From Rhodococcus sp. KRD162 (GTDB lineage: Bacteria; Actinomycetota; Actinomycetes; Mycobacteriales; Mycobacteriaceae), in NCBI RefSeq assembly GCF_017168335.1, contig NZ_JABFAU010000011.1, forward strand, positions 325,485 to 389,484: a DNA stretch of 64,000 nucleotides, given 5' to 3'. Made by a program: the position numbers and the translations under genes. The number at the start of each line of letters is the position of its first letter. Within the stretch, counting starts at the first letter, position 1. This document shows positions 17,318-27,025 of the stretch, piece by piece. The notes beneath the pieces are model-generated. The model saw only the letters and a list, made by a program, of their open reading frames with translations. It was not told the origin of the DNA and made no database searches.

Positions 17318-18057
17318 TCGGTGAGCACGATCACTTCGGTGTTCGAGGCCACTTCCACGCGCAAGCCTGCCTTCGAGGCCACGCGCGCAACAGCTTTGGC
17401 ATCCTTGGGCTCGGCGGTGGTCAGGGTCAGCGCGCGAGCCAACAGTCCTTTGTGATGCTTGTTGAAGTGGCTCACCACCGATCGACTACCGTCCGGTTTC
17501 TCGGTGAGCACCGTTGCGGTGATCGCGCCGGGGATCGGCCCGAGCTGTTGGTAGGTGCCCGAGCGTAGGTCGACGACAACCCCCTCGGCCTCGCTCAGGA
17601 TGGCATCGGAGAGTTTAGGCTTCCAGTGCGATCGCAGTGTTCCGAAATCAGGGATCGACGAGCCCCCCGACAGCCGATAGGACGGAATCGGGTCGGAGGC
17701 GCGGACGGCCCCGAACAGCGCCGACCCGATCCACAATCTCGCGTGTGCCCTGGCGCGACCGGCACGGGTGAACGAACGCGCGTCCAGCGCGTCGTAGAGC
17801 ACGCCGGTGTAGCGCGCCAGCGCGGGCGCGGTGGGTGAGGTCCACAGTCGAGCATTGCGTTCTATCTCGTCGATCTGGGTCCGGCCGAGCCCGAGCGCGG
17901 TGACCGATGCGTCGATGTCGGCGGAGAGCTCGACCAGCGCGTCGGCGAGTGTGCGGCGAAGGGGGAGCAGAGAGGGCAACGACAACCGGTTCAGATCGAG
18001 GGGTGCTCCGGAACCGCCGTCGGACTTCGTCTCGGAGGGAGGAAGCAGAATCAGCAC
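17314..18057 (-). CDS. yaaA: YaaA family peroxide-stress protein
   Basis: The N-terminal MLILLPPSETK motif is the signature of the YaaA/DUF328 family, which in E. coli lowers free iron during peroxide stress. The 247-residue length is normal, and the conserved FNKHHKGLLAR segment is near residue 198. The start is GTG. It is the first gene of the yaaA-DUF2786 pair and is divergent from proS across about 70 bases. Confidence 0.9.
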   Translation of the reverse strand: MLILLPPSETKSDGGSGAPLDLNRLSLPSLLPLRRTLADALVELSADIDASVTALGLGRTQIDEIERNARLWTSPTAPALARYTGVLYDALDARSFTRAGRARAHARLWIGSALFGAVRASDPIPSYRLSGGSSIPDFGTLRSHWKPKLSDAILSEAEGVVVDLRSGTYQQLGPIPGAITATVLTEKPDGSRSVVSHFNKHHKGLLARALTLTTAEPKDAKAVARVASKAGLRVEVASNTEVIVLTE

Positions 18058-18112
18058 GGGCTAGAGGCTACTCACTTCGCGGCCACCTGCTCACAGGCGC
18101 TGCACGAGCGAC

Positions 18113-18118
18113 TAGTCT
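18113..18118 (+). promoter_or_regulatory. Candidate -10 box (TAGTCT) for leaderless proS
   Basis: TAGTCT ends eight bases before the proS GTG, and no Shine-Dalgarno precedes that GTG. Initiation at or near the start codon would give a leaderless message. Confidence 0.45.
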
Positions 18119-18126
18119 GACAACCC

Positions 18127-19878
18127 GTGATCACCCGCCTTTCGCAGTTGTTCCTCCGCACCCTTCGCGACGATCCGGCCGAGGCCGAGGTCGACAGCCA
18201 CAAGCTGCTGGTTCGCGCCGGATACGTTCGACGTATCGCGCCCGGTGTCTACTCATGGCTACCGCTGGGGCTACGGGTGCTTCGGCAGGTCGAACGTGTC
18301 GTGCGTGAGGAGATGAATGCCATCGGCGCGCAGGAGATCTCCCTGCCCGCTCTGCTGCCGCGCGAACCGTACGAGACCACCAATCGATGGTCCGAATACG
18401 GTGACGCACTGTTTCGGCTGCAGGACCGCAAGGGCAACGACATGTTGCTCGGACCCACTCACGAAGAGCTGTTCGCGCTGACGGTCAAGGCCGAGTACAA
18501 CTCGTACAAGGATCTGCCGGTCACGCTGTATCAGATCCAGACCAAGTACCGCGATGAAGAGCGACCCCGCGCAGGCATTCTGCGCGGACGCGAATTCGTG
18601 ATGAAGGACTCGTACTCCTTCGATATGGACGAGGACGGCCTGAAGAAGTCCTACGCCGCTCACCGTGAGGCGTACCAGCGCATCTTCGCCAGGCTCGGCG
18701 TCAAGTACGTCATCGTCGCTGCGACATCCGGTGCCATGGGAGGTAGTGCATCCGAGGAATTCCTGGCCGAGAGCGATATCGGTGAGGACACCTACGTTCG
18801 CTGCCTCGAGTCCGGTTATGCGGCCAACGTCGAGGCCGTCACCACCCCGGCGCCTGCACCGCTGCCCATCGAGGGCCAGCCCGCAGCACTCGACTACGAG
18901 ACCGGTGACACGCCCACGATTGCGACCTTGGTCGAATGGGCCAACGGCGCTGATCTGGGTCGTACCGTCACCGGGGCCGACACACTCAAGAACATTCTGC
19001 TCAAGGTCCGCAACGCCGAGGGGGAGTGTGAGCTGCTGGCGATCGGCCTGCCCGGTGACCGGGAGGTGGACGAGAAGCGCCTCGAAGCCGCGCTGGAGCC
19101 CGCCGAGTTCGCGCTGCTGACCGATGCTGATTTCGAGGCCAATCCGTTCTTGGTCAAGGGCTACATCGGGCCTCGTGGACTGCAGGCCAACGGAGTTCGG
19201 TATCTCGTCGATCCGCGGGTGGTCGACGGGACGTCGTGGATCACCGGTGCGGACGTCAAGGGCAAGCACGTGGTGAACCTCGTCGCCGGACGTGACTTCG
19301 TACCCGACGGCACGATCGAAGCGGCCGAGGTGCGCGATGGCGACATCTCTCCCGATGGTCGTGGCCCCCTGGTCAGTGCCCGCGGGATCGAGATCGGGCA
19401 CATCTTCCAACTCGGCTACAAGTACACCGATGCGTTCTCGGTCGATGTTCTGGGTGAGACCGGCAAGCCGGTCCGTCTGGTGCAGGGTTCCTACGGGGTG
19501 GGCGTCTCACGGTTGGTCGCGGTGATCGCCGAGCAGATGCACGACGACAAGGGCCTGCGCTGGCCGTCGGAGGTTGCGCCCGCCGATGTCCATCTGGTGA
19601 TCGCGAACAAGGACGATGCCGCCCGTGCAGGTGCGGAGTCCATTGCAACACAACTCGATACGCAGGGAATCGAGGTTCTGTTCGACGACCGCAAGGCGTC
19701 ACCGGGAGTGAAGTTCAAGGACTCGGAACTGATCGGGGTCCCGCTCGTGGTCGTCCTCGGACGCGGCTGGGCCGACGGCAAGGTCGAGATCCGCGATCGC
19801 TTCTCCGGAGAGAGTCGTGAACTGGACATCGATACGGCAGTCGAGGAGATCGTGAAGGCCGTCCGGCACACCGCGTAG
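18127..19878 (+). CDS. proS: Prolyl-tRNA synthetase
   Basis: ProS charges tRNA-Pro. The 583-residue protein is of the bacterial type: class II motif 1 and motif 2 regions ([11 protein letters not shown] near 41; [19 protein letters not shown] near 97-115, then [17 protein letters not shown] near 141), an inserted editing domain between about 230 and 400, motif 3 [10 protein letters not shown] near 456 and an anticodon-binding C-terminus. The start is GTG. Confidence 0.97.
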   Translation: MITRLSQLFLRTLRDDPAEAEVDSHKLLVRAGYVRRIAPGVYSWLPLGLRVLRQVERVVREEMNAIGAQEISLPALLPREPYETTNRWSEYGDALFRLQDRKGNDMLLGPTHEELFALTVKAEYNSYKDLPVTLYQIQTKYRDEERPRAGILRGREFVMKDSYSFDMDEDGLKKSYAAHREAYQRIFARLGVKYVIVAATSGAMGGSASEEFLAESDIGEDTYVRCLESGYAANVEAVTTPAPAPLPIEGQPAALDYETGDTPTIATLVEWANGADLGRTVTGADTLKNILLKVRNAEGECELLAIGLPGDREVDEKRLEAALEPAEFALLTDADFEANPFLVKGYIGPRGLQANGVRYLVDPRVVDGTSWITGADVKGKHVVNLVAGRDFVPDGTIEAAEVRDGDISPDGRGPLVSARGIEIGHIFQLGYKYTDAFSVDVLGETGKPVRLVQGSYGVGVSRLVAVIAEQMHDDKGLRWPSEVAPADVHLVIANKDDAARAGAESIATQLDTQGIEVLFDDRKASPGVKFKDSELIGVPLVVVLGRGWADGKVEIRDRFSGESRELDIDTAVEEIVKAVRHTA

Positions 19879-19953
19879 GACAGTCTGCCGATCTCTCCGC
19901 GCCGTCGTGTACCCGCTGGTAGCTTCGAGTCAACGACTAGGAGAGGTCACACC

Positions 19954-21681
19954 GTGGGTCAGTATGCGTTGTTCGATCCGGCCACCTTCGATCCCACCGA
20001 GCTCGACGACGACTCTCGGAGACAGCTGCGTGCCCTGATCGAATGGTTCGAGAGTCGAGGCAAGGACAGGCTGCTGGCAGACGATCTGGACAGCGTCTGG
20101 CCCTCGGACTTTCTCGAATTCGTCGCGGAACAGAAGCTGTTCGCAACCTTCTCCACACCCGCCGCCTACGCGAACGGTCTTCCGAATACGCGCTGGGACG
20201 CCGCCCGCAACGCTGCGCTCAGCGAGATTCTCGGGTTCTACGGTTTGGCGTACTGGTACACCTGGCAGGTCACGGTTCTCGGCCTCGGGCCGATCTGGAT
20301 GAGCGCCAACGACGATGCCAAGCGGCGGGCCGCGGCAGAGCTCGACGGTGGCGCAGTCATGGCGTTCGGATTGTCCGAGCGGACACACGGTGCCGACGTG
20401 TATTCCACCGACATGCTGCTGACGCCCACCTCCGAGGGTTCCGAGGGCCCGGAGTTCACGGCATCGGGGGAGAAGTACTACATCGGGAACGGCAATGTGG
20501 CGGGCATGGTGTCGGTGTTCGGTCGGCGGACCGATGTGGAGGGGCCGGACTCCTACGTCTTCTTCGTCGCCGACAGCGCGCATCCTGCGTACCGGCTGCA
20601 TGAGTCCGTCGTGCACGGACAGATGTACGTGAGCACGTTCTCGCTGGAGAGCTACCCGGTCCGCAGGCAGGACATCCTGCACACCGGAGCCGACGCGTTC
20701 TCGGCCGCTCTGAACACGGTCAACGTCGGCAAGTTCAATCTGTGCACCGGCTCGATCGGTATCTGCGAGCATGCGTTCTACGAGGCGATCACGCACGCGC
20801 ACAACAGAATTCTGTACGGCAACCGGGTCACCGATTTCCCCCACGTGCGTGCCGCATTCGTCGACGGCTACGCACGCCTGATCGCGATGAAGCTGTTCAG
20901 CGCGCGAGCGCTGGACTACTTCCGTGCCGCCGGACCGGAGGACAGGCGTTATCTGCTGTTCAATCCGATGACCAAGGCCAAGGTCACGTCGGAGGGCGAA
21001 ACCGTCGTCGGTCTGCTGCACGACGTGATCGCAGCCAAGGGATACGAGAAGAACACCTACTTCCGTGAAGCCGCGCAGTTGATCGGTACGTTGCCGAAAC
21101 TCGAGGGCACGGTCCACGTCAACGTCGCGTTGATGCTCAAATTCATGCCTGCGTACATGTTCTCGCCCACCGACTACCCCGATATCGTCTCCTCGTCCGA
21201 GCCGGTAGACGACAGCTTCTTCTTTGCCCAAGGTCCGGCCCGCGGCGCGAGCGCGGTGCGATTCCACGACTGGAATCCGCTGTATCGGAAACATTCCGGC
21301 ATACCGAACGTCGAGCGTTTCTACGAGCAGGCACTGGCGTTCGGATCGTTTCTTTCCGAGTGTGCGCCGGACGAAGCGCAACAGAAGGACCTCGACTTCC
21401 TACTCGTCGTGGGTCATCTGTTCTCGCTCGTCGTCTACGGTCATCTCCTGCTCGAGCAGGCCGACGAGATCTCGACCGAGATGATGGACCAGATCTTCGA
21501 TTTCCAGATCAGGGACTTCTCCGGGTACGCGGTCGCACTGTACGGAAAGCCGTCTTCGACTGCGGCGCAACAGCAGTGGGCGCTCGATGCCATCCGTAAG
21601 CCCGTGGTGGACGCAGATCGTTTCGAGGCGGTGTGGAACGAGGTCGTCTCGTACGACGGTCGGTACGAGATGCGCCCCTAG
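19954..21681 (+). CDS. Acyl-CoA dehydrogenase family protein
   Basis: This 575-residue flavoprotein is longer than a simple acyl-CoA dehydrogenase and carries a long C-terminal extension. The FAD/substrate block MAFGLSERTHGADVYSTDM is near residue 137, and the SIGICEHAFYEA helix is near 266. The substrate chain length cannot be read from sequence and I did not pin down the catalytic glutamate. The GTG start has an excellent AGGAGAGG ribosome site. The stop overlaps the convergent TetR gene by four bases. Confidence 0.85.
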   Translation: MGQYALFDPATFDPTELDDDSRRQLRALIEWFESRGKDRLLADDLDSVWPSDFLEFVAEQKLFATFSTPAAYANGLPNTRWDAARNAALSEILGFYGLAYWYTWQVTVLGLGPIWMSANDDAKRRAAAELDGGAVMAFGLSERTHGADVYSTDMLLTPTSEGSEGPEFTASGEKYYIGNGNVAGMVSVFGRRTDVEGPDSYVFFVADSAHPAYRLHESVVHGQMYVSTFSLESYPVRRQDILHTGADAFSAALNTVNVGKFNLCTGSIGICEHAFYEAITHAHNRILYGNRVTDFPHVRAAFVDGYARLIAMKLFSARALDYFRAAGPEDRRYLLFNPMTKAKVTSEGETVVGLLHDVIAAKGYEKNTYFREAAQLIGTLPKLEGTVHVNVALMLKFMPAYMFSPTDYPDIVSSSEPVDDSFFFAQGPARGASAVRFHDWNPLYRKHSGIPNVERFYEQALAFGSFLSECAPDEAQQKDLDFLLVVGHLFSLVVYGHLLLEQADEISTEMMDQIFDFQIRDFSGYAVALYGKPSSTAAQQQWALDAIRKPVVDADRFEAVWNEVVSYDGRYEMRP

Positions 21682-22280
21682 TCGGGGTCTGCCGGAACCA
21701 ACGTGGTTCCGAATGCGCACATCGTCATCTCGTGCAGTGCGACGCTGTCGTCCGGGTGCTCGGGTGCCTGCATCGACAACAGTACGTTGAGCAGCATTCC
21801 GTGCGCGATGAACTCTCTGGCCTGGTCCTGCGAACATCCTGTGCCGCTACGGATCTGAGTGTAGATCGCACCCATACCTTCTCGTGCTCGACGGCCGATC
21901 TCGGGTACCGCGCCGGCACCGAACCCGTGCATCATCACCAGGAGTAGGTCGCGGTCGGCCACCAGATCGGCATAGGCACCGGCGAGCTTCGCCCACGTCT
22001 GATCGTCGGTGTGGTCGAGTGGGCCGCCGGCCAGTACGTTGTCGAAAGCCGCCATGATGCCGTCGATGGCGCGTTGGAATACCAGGCAGAACAACTCGAC
22101 TTTGGTTCCGAACATGCGGACGACGTACGGCTGCGAGACCCCGGCCTCTTTCGCCACGGCATCCGTGCTGGTTCCGGCGTAGCCCCCGCGGGCGAACGCG
22201 CGTGTCGCGGCGTCGAGAACGAGTTCTCGACGGTCGGCTGCGTCCATGCGGGTTGCTCTGGGCGTGGGGGTATCGGACAT
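21678..22280 (-). CDS. TetR family transcriptional regulator
   Basis: This 200-residue regulator has an N-terminal TetR helix-turn-helix at about 16-62 (LVLDAATRAFARGGY, TDAVAKEAGVSQPYVVRMFG). Its C-terminal ligand domain is unassigned. It diverges from an MFS exporter with an 82-base gap containing a palindrome, the usual layout of a local drug-pump repressor, so I infer it controls that pump and itself. Confidence 0.9.
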   Translation of the reverse strand: MSDTPTPRATRMDAADRRELVLDAATRAFARGGYAGTSTDAVAKEAGVSQPYVVRMFGTKVELFCLVFQRAIDGIMAAFDNVLAGGPLDHTDDQTWAKLAGAYADLVADRDLLLVMMHGFGAGAVPEIGRRAREGMGAIYTQIRSGTGCSQDQAREFIAHGMLLNVLLSMQAPEHPDDSVALHEMTMCAFGTTLVPADPD

Positions 22281-22288
22281 GTTGACAG

Positions 22289-22304
22289 GTTATCAGTCGA
22301 TAAC
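22289..22304. promoter_or_regulatory. Palindrome in the TetR/MFS intergenic region (operator candidate)
   Basis: GTTATC-AGTC-GATAAC is a perfect 6-base inverted repeat nine bases upstream of the tetR start. It follows a TTGACA at 22282-22287. The location between divergent repressor and pump genes makes it the best operator candidate. Confidence 0.5.
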
Positions 22305-22362
22305 TTACGGTCGAAAATAAGTAATCATTCGATGCTTACAAGCCTGATTCGGGAAGGTCGCC

Positions 22363-23817
22363 ATGACCGCTACAGCCACTCCCCATGCACTGCCACCCAG
22401 CTCTCGATCGATTCCCGTGTGGTTGGGAATTGCCGCAGCATCCATACCGATGTTCATGGCCACGCTCGACAACCTGGTGATGACCAGCGCGCTTCCGGTC
22501 ATTCAGCAGGACCTCAATGCCTCGGTCGGCCAACTGCAGTGGTTCCTCAACGCCTACACGCTGAGCTTCGCCACCTTCATGCTCACGGCCGCAACGCTCG
22601 GGGACAGGTGGGGCAGGCGCTCGGTATTTCTCGGCGGTATCGCGATCTTCACCGCTGCCTCGGTCGCCAGCGCTCTCGCTGCGAGCCCGGCAATGCTCAT
22701 CGCGGCCCGGGCGGTGCAGGGGATGGGTGCCGCCGCCATCATGCCGTTGTCGTTGACCTTGCTCGCCGCAGTGGTGCCAGTGCGCAAGCGTGCCATGGCA
22801 ATAGGGATCTGGGGCGGGGTCTCCGGGCTCGGCGTGGCATTGGGACCCGTGGTCGGTGGTGCCGCCGTGGACGGAATCTCCTGGCAGGCGATCTTCTGGA
22901 TCAACGTTCCGGTGGCGCTGGTCGCGATGCCGCTCGCATACATCGCGCTGAAGGAATCGGCGGGTCGTGTCCAGCCACTCGATCTGCTCGGCGTTCTGCT
23001 GTCAGGCTCCGGAGTATTCCTCCTGGTCTGGGCTGTCGTTCACGGAAACGACGACGGCTGGGCCTCGACCACCGTCCTGGCCAGCTTCCTCGGTTCCGCA
23101 GTATTGCTCGCGGCATTCCTCGCGCGCGCAGCACGCATTCGATATTCGGTGCTGCCGCTTGCGCTGTTCCGCTCCCGTAGTTTCGCCGTCGCCAACGTCA
23201 TCGGGATCACGTTTTCGCTCGGCATGTTCGGCGCTGTGTTTCTCCTCGCGCAATACCTGCAGATCGTCATGCGCTACACCCCCTTCGAGGCAGGTCTACG
23301 CACGCTGCCCTGGACTGCAGCGCCGATGGTGGTCGCTCCGATCGCGGGTCTGTTGGCCGAGCGCGTCGGACTGCGCGGCTTGCTGATCAGCGGCCTGTCC
23401 CTGCAGTCGGCGTCGCTGGTGTGGATGGCGCTGATCCTGGGTCCCGATACCGGCTACCGGTCGATCGTCCCGGCGCTGCTGATGGCCGGCGTGGGAATGG
23501 GACTGACGTTCGCGCCGTCCGCGACTGCGGTCTTGCGAGATATGAACGACGACGATCACGCCACGGCGAGCAGTGCCAACTCCACTGTGCGAGAAGTGGG
23601 TATCGCACTCGGAATTGCTGTGCTCACCGCCGTGTTCCTCGGAAACGGTGGATCGCTGACGCCCACCGGCTACACCGATGCCTTGGCACCGGCCCTACTC
23701 GTCGGTGCCGGAGTAGTCGCGATCGGCATCCTGGCCGCACTGTTCATGCCGGGCCGTACCGCCGCTGTGGCACAGACGGTCACGGTTGACCGGGAAATGC
23801 AGTCGACGATGGAGTGA
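22363..23817 (+). CDS. MFS drug-efflux transporter (DHA2 type)
   Basis: This 484-residue membrane protein has the 14-helix DHA2 plan. The D1-like LDNLVMTSALPVIQ is near 35, motif A TLGDRWGRRSVF near 81, and the antiporter motif GVSGLGVALGPVVGG near 153. The ATG has GGGAAGG five bases upstream. It is probably under the divergent TetR. Its last 38 bases overlap the convergent DUF4439 gene. Confidence 0.9.
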   Translation: MTATATPHALPPSSRSIPVWLGIAAASIPMFMATLDNLVMTSALPVIQQDLNASVGQLQWFLNAYTLSFATFMLTAATLGDRWGRRSVFLGGIAIFTAASVASALAASPAMLIAARAVQGMGAAAIMPLSLTLLAAVVPVRKRAMAIGIWGGVSGLGVALGPVVGGAAVDGISWQAIFWINVPVALVAMPLAYIALKESAGRVQPLDLLGVLLSGSGVFLLVWAVVHGNDDGWASTTVLASFLGSAVLLAAFLARAARIRYSVLPLALFRSRSFAVANVIGITFSLGMFGAVFLLAQYLQIVMRYTPFEAGLRTLPWTAAPMVVAPIAGLLAERVGLRGLLISGLSLQSASLVWMALILGPDTGYRSIVPALLMAGVGMGLTFAPSATAVLRDMNDDDHATASSANSTVREVGIALGIAVLTAVFLGNGGSLTPTGYTDALAPALLVGAGVVAIGILAALFMPGRTAAVAQTVTVDREMQSTME

Positions 23818-24220
23818 CGCCCAGGATCTGCTGCCATGTCGCGAGGCGAACCGCGGACTCGGTCAGGGCCTGCACTCCCATCTCGCGAGCGGCACCGGAC
23901 TGGCTGCGCTCGATCAGTGAACGCCACGCGACGCTCGTGTCGGTCTCGGCCTGCACAGCCAATCGAGCAGCCGAGACGGCATCGGTCACCGGAAACGGCA
24001 CTGCGTAGGCCGCAGCGGGCTCCGGTACGGCAACACTCGCGGCCTGAAGCGCGTCGATGGTCGCATCGCGGCGCGCACGGTGCGCGGCGGTGTTCGACGC
24101 CACCAGTTCGGCGCGCGAGGAGTTGGAAAATGCGGCGACGACACCGTAGGCGAACACCGCGGCGTACTCGGCGTCGAGGGCGTCCACCAGCCCTTGCTGC
24201 TCGGGACCGAGATCGCTCAT
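23780..24220 (-). CDS. DUF4439 ferritin-like protein
   Basis: This 146-residue helical protein has the DUF4439 pattern (ALDAEYAAVFAYGVV near 13, AHRARRD near 46, and a conserved PVTDAVSAARLA helix). The fold is predicted to be ferritin-like, but the function is unknown and I do not see a full di-iron set. The ATG overlaps the stop of the lipoprotein gene as ATGA. The pair corresponds to the Rv2844/Rv2843 position beside rimP in M. tuberculosis. Confidence 0.8.
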   Translation of the reverse strand: MSDLGPEQQGLVDALDAEYAAVFAYGVVAAFSNSSRAELVASNTAAHRARRDATIDALQAASVAVPEPAAAYAVPFPVTDAVSAARLAVQAETDTSVAWRSLIERSQSGAAREMGVQALTESAVRLATWQQILGVTPSSTAFPGQP

Positions 24221-24735
24221 GCCAGGACCACCGAGGCCGAGACCGAGCACGCAGCGCTGATCGAACCGAGAAGCCCAGCGCGATATCCGCTTTCGTTTCG
24301 AGCCGCCTGCGCGGCACTCCGAGCAGAGGCGGTCAGCGTTTCCCGCACCGCGGCGATATCGGGCGGCGGAGGTGCGGAGGCAGTCGTCGTGGTGGACGTG
24401 GCGGAGGTCTCGGTCGTCGGGGTGTCGGTAGGTGCACCGGTGGCCCGGGCGATCTCGGTATCGAGAGCATCGGCGTGTTCGGCGCGCTGCGCTGCCACGA
24501 TCTCGAGTGCTGTTGCGTAGTCGGCAATCACGGTCGACGCGGCAAGGGCGTCTGCGGCATCGCTGCGCGCGGCGCGCGCCTGCGCAGTCAACGAGTCGAG
24601 CGCAGGGCCCGAGATCTCCTCGCGGCCGCAGGCGACCGTAGTGGACATGGTGGCCGCGGACAGGGCGGCGGCACCGGCGAGTCGGAACAACCCGCGGCGG
24701 CTGAGCGCGAAGGGGATGGTCGGCGTGGGCACCAC
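24217..24735 (-). CDS. Exported alanine-rich lipoprotein with twin-arginine-like signal
   Basis: The 172-residue product starts with a signal sequence containing SRRGLFRL at residues 12-19, a hydrophobic stretch, and a lipobox-like TTVAC ending at cysteine 36. It is therefore likely exported by Tat and lipidated. The mature part is Ala/Thr-rich with a TTTT/PPPP low-complexity linker near 115-125 and helical flanks. Function is unknown; the coupling to the ferritin-like protein suggests a shared cell-envelope job. The start is GTG. Confidence 0.75.
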   Translation of the reverse strand: MVPTPTIPFALSRRGLFRLAGAAALSAATMSTTVACGREEISGPALDSLTAQARAARSDAADALAASTVIADYATALEIVAAQRAEHADALDTEIARATGAPTDTPTTETSATSTTTTASAPPPPDIAAVRETLTASARSAAQAARNESGYRAGLLGSISAACSVSASVVLA

Positions 24736-24837
24736 GACATCGTGCCAGACCCCTGTGCCCCCGCGTTCTGTGCCCGCGTGCCGCGCCCGCGCGAAAGCGT
24801 CGGCTGTGCGTGGTCACGAGCATCGGCCGCGGGGCGG

Positions 24838-24843
24838 TAGGCT
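24838..24843 (+). promoter_or_regulatory. Candidate -10 box (TAGGCT) for the rimP-nusA operon
   Basis: TAGGCT matches TANNNT and is identical to the boxes before ribF and rpsO. It would give a leader of about 65 bases before rimP. Confidence 0.4.
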
Positions 24844-24916
24844 GTAGCTTCGGCTGATGCAGCCGGGCTGCCAGTTCGTCGTACCGCACACAACTACACA
24901 CGAGGAGTTTTCCGAC

Positions 24917-25495
24917 ATGCCTGTTCCGTCGAAGGAGAGGGTTGTCGAACTGCTCGTCGACCTCGTTCGTGAGCGAGGGTACGACCTCGAAGACGTGAAT
25001 GTCATCGCCGCAGGCAAACACAGCGCGGTGCGGGTGATGGTCGATCGCGAGGAGGGTGTCGATCTCGACGCGCTCCCGGAACTGAGCCGTGAGATCTCCG
25101 ATGCGTTCGATGCCGTGACCGATTTCGGTGAAGCTCCGTACACCTTGGAGGTGACCACTCCCGGAATCGACCGGCCGCTGACCGAGGCACGGCATTGGCG
25201 TCGGGCCCGGGGCCGCAAGGTGCGCGTCGAACTCGCCGATGGGGGTGCATTCGAGTGTCGAGTCGGGGTACTCGACGGCGACTCGGTCACCGTGGTGATC
25301 AAGCAGAAGGGAGTGCTGTCCACCCGGGCGGTTTCACTCTCTGACGTTGTCAAAGCTGTTGTGCAGGTGGAGTTCTCGCGCCCGAGTGCCGAGGAGATGG
25401 ACCTGGCGGGAGGGGTTGTGGGCAGCCGCCCTTCACCCGCGAACACCGATGAGATCGTGGATGTGGAAGCACCGGAAGAAGGGTCCAACAAGTGA
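24917..25495 (+). CDS. rimP: Ribosome maturation factor RimP
   Basis: RimP helps assemble the 30S subunit. The 192-residue protein has the N-terminal domain with [12 protein letters not shown] near 17 and the family signature [14 protein letters not shown] near 75, followed by the SH3-like C-terminal domain. I chose the ATG at 24917 because GAGGAG lies nine bases upstream; the frame is open to an ATG at 24857, which lacks a ribosome site. It overlaps nusA by four bases. Confidence 0.95.
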   Translation: MPVPSKERVVELLVDLVRERGYDLEDVNVIAAGKHSAVRVMVDREEGVDLDALPELSREISDAFDAVTDFGEAPYTLEVTTPGIDRPLTEARHWRRARGRKVRVELADGGAFECRVGVLDGDSVTVVIKQKGVLSTRAVSLSDVVKAVVQVEFSRPSAEEMDLAGGVVGSRPSPANTDEIVDVEAPEEGSNK

Positions 25496-26499
25496 ATATC
25501 GACATTGCGGCACTGCGTGCGATCGAGGCGGACAAGGGAATTCCGATCGAGATGGTGATCTCGACCATTCAGACCGCGCTGCTCACTGCCTACCGACACA
25601 CCGAGGGGCATCAGTCGAACGCGTGGATCGACGTCGACCGTAAGACCGGGGCCGTTCGGGTCATGGCCAAGGAATTCGACGCCGACGGCAATCTCGTCTC
25701 CGAGTGGGACGACACCCCGGAAGGGTTCGGACGCATCGCGGCCACGACCGCGCGTCAGGTCATTCTGCAGCGCCTGCGTGACGCCGAGCACGAGCGCTCC
25801 TTCGGCGAGTACTCCACACACGAGGGTGAGATCGTCAACGGTGTGATCCAGCGCGATACCCGGGCCAACTCGAAGGGCACGGTGATCGTGCGCATCGGCA
25901 GTGACGCCAACGGTGCCGACGGTCTGTTGCCCCCCGCCGAGCAGGTTCCGGGTGAGACCTACGAGCACGGAGAACGCATCAAGTGCTACGTCGTCGGGGT
26001 CGCCCGGGGAAATCGGGGCCCGCAGATCACTCTCTCTCGCACTCATCCGAATCTGGTGCGCAAACTGTTCGCGCTCGAGGTGCCCGAGATCGCAGACGGT
26101 TCGGTGGACATAGTGGCGGTGGCACGGGAGTCAGGGCACCGGTCGAAGATCGCAGTGGTGTCCACGGTGGCTGGTCTGAATGCCAAAGGTGCCTGCATCG
26201 GACCGATGGGCCAGCGGGTGCGCAACGTGATGAGCGAACTGGCCGGGGAGAAGATCGACATCATCGACTTCGACGAGGACCCCGCCACGTTCGTCGGGAA
26301 TGCACTCTCGCCGTCGAAGGTTGTGTCTGTGACGGTTGTCGATGCGGCCGCTCGTGCGGCGCGAGTGGTGGTTCCGGAGTATCAGCTTTCTCTGGCAATC
26401 GGTAAGGAAGGGCAGAACGCTCGGCTGGCGGCTCGATTGACCGGTTGGCGTATCGATATCCGCAGCGATGCGGCGGCACCCGAGACGACCAGCGCATAG
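25492..26499 (+). CDS. nusA: Transcription termination/antitermination factor NusA
   Basis: NusA binds RNA polymerase and nascent RNA. The 335-residue protein contains the N-terminal polymerase-binding domain (1-105), an S1 domain near 110-180, and two KH domains ([15 protein letters not shown] near 237; [22 protein letters not shown] near 302-323). Like other actinobacterial NusA proteins it lacks the C-terminal acidic repeats. The GTG overlaps the rimP stop as GTGA. Confidence 0.96.
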   Translation: MNIDIAALRAIEADKGIPIEMVISTIQTALLTAYRHTEGHQSNAWIDVDRKTGAVRVMAKEFDADGNLVSEWDDTPEGFGRIAATTARQVILQRLRDAEHERSFGEYSTHEGEIVNGVIQRDTRANSKGTVIVRIGSDANGADGLLPPAEQVPGETYEHGERIKCYVVGVARGNRGPQITLSRTHPNLVRKLFALEVPEIADGSVDIVAVARESGHRSKIAVVSTVAGLNAKGACIGPMGQRVRNVMSELAGEKIDIIDFDEDPATFVGNALSPSKVVSVTVVDAAARAARVVVPEYQLSLAIGKEGQNARLAARLTGWRIDIRSDAAAPETTSA

Positions 26500-26595
26500 G
26501 GCCGGAATGCGGAGTTCGAGGCAAGACAGCGGTAGAGTGGTCTTTGGTTCGGTAACGACCTCTCCGCCCAGAGGCATGAACATGAGTATTCGGCT

Positions 26596-26928
26596 GTGAA
26601 AAGTCGGCCACTTCGTACATGCGTCGGGTGCAGGGAGCGAGTACCTGCCACCGATCTGTTGAGGATCGTGGTTCGAGAAGCTGGTTCGCACGAATTCGCT
26701 CTCGTCCCCGATGTCCGGCATTCGATGTCCGGCCGTGGTGCGTGGTTGCACTACAGCCGAGAGTGCCTGCACAATGCGGAGCGACGCCGAGCTTTCGGTC
26801 GTGCGTTTCGGATATCGGGAAATGTGGAATCGTCCGCGGTGACAGACGTGCTCGTGGAGCACGAACGGCTGCAGAACGAGAACACGACAAGAGCAACACC
26901 CGTCGACAAGAACAGGCAACAGCACTGA
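26596..26928 (+). CDS. ylxR: YlxR (DUF448) family protein
   Basis: This 110-residue protein carries the DUF448 signature RTCVGCRERV at 7-16 and GRGAWLH near 47. The family binds nucleic acid and is regularly encoded between nusA and infB, as here. A precise role is not settled. The start is GTG 96 bases after nusA. Confidence 0.9.
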   Translation: MKSRPLRTCVGCRERVPATDLLRIVVREAGSHEFALVPDVRHSMSGRGAWLHYSRECLHNAERRRAFGRAFRISGNVESSAVTDVLVEHERLQNENTTRATPVDKNRQQH

Positions 26929-27025
26929 TGAGCACACCGTGAAGCACCAACGATGAACGTCCATCGGAGATAACCCGAGGTCGTGCGGGCACCAAGCCTC
27001 GCTCGGCCTCTCAGTGAGGAGAGCA

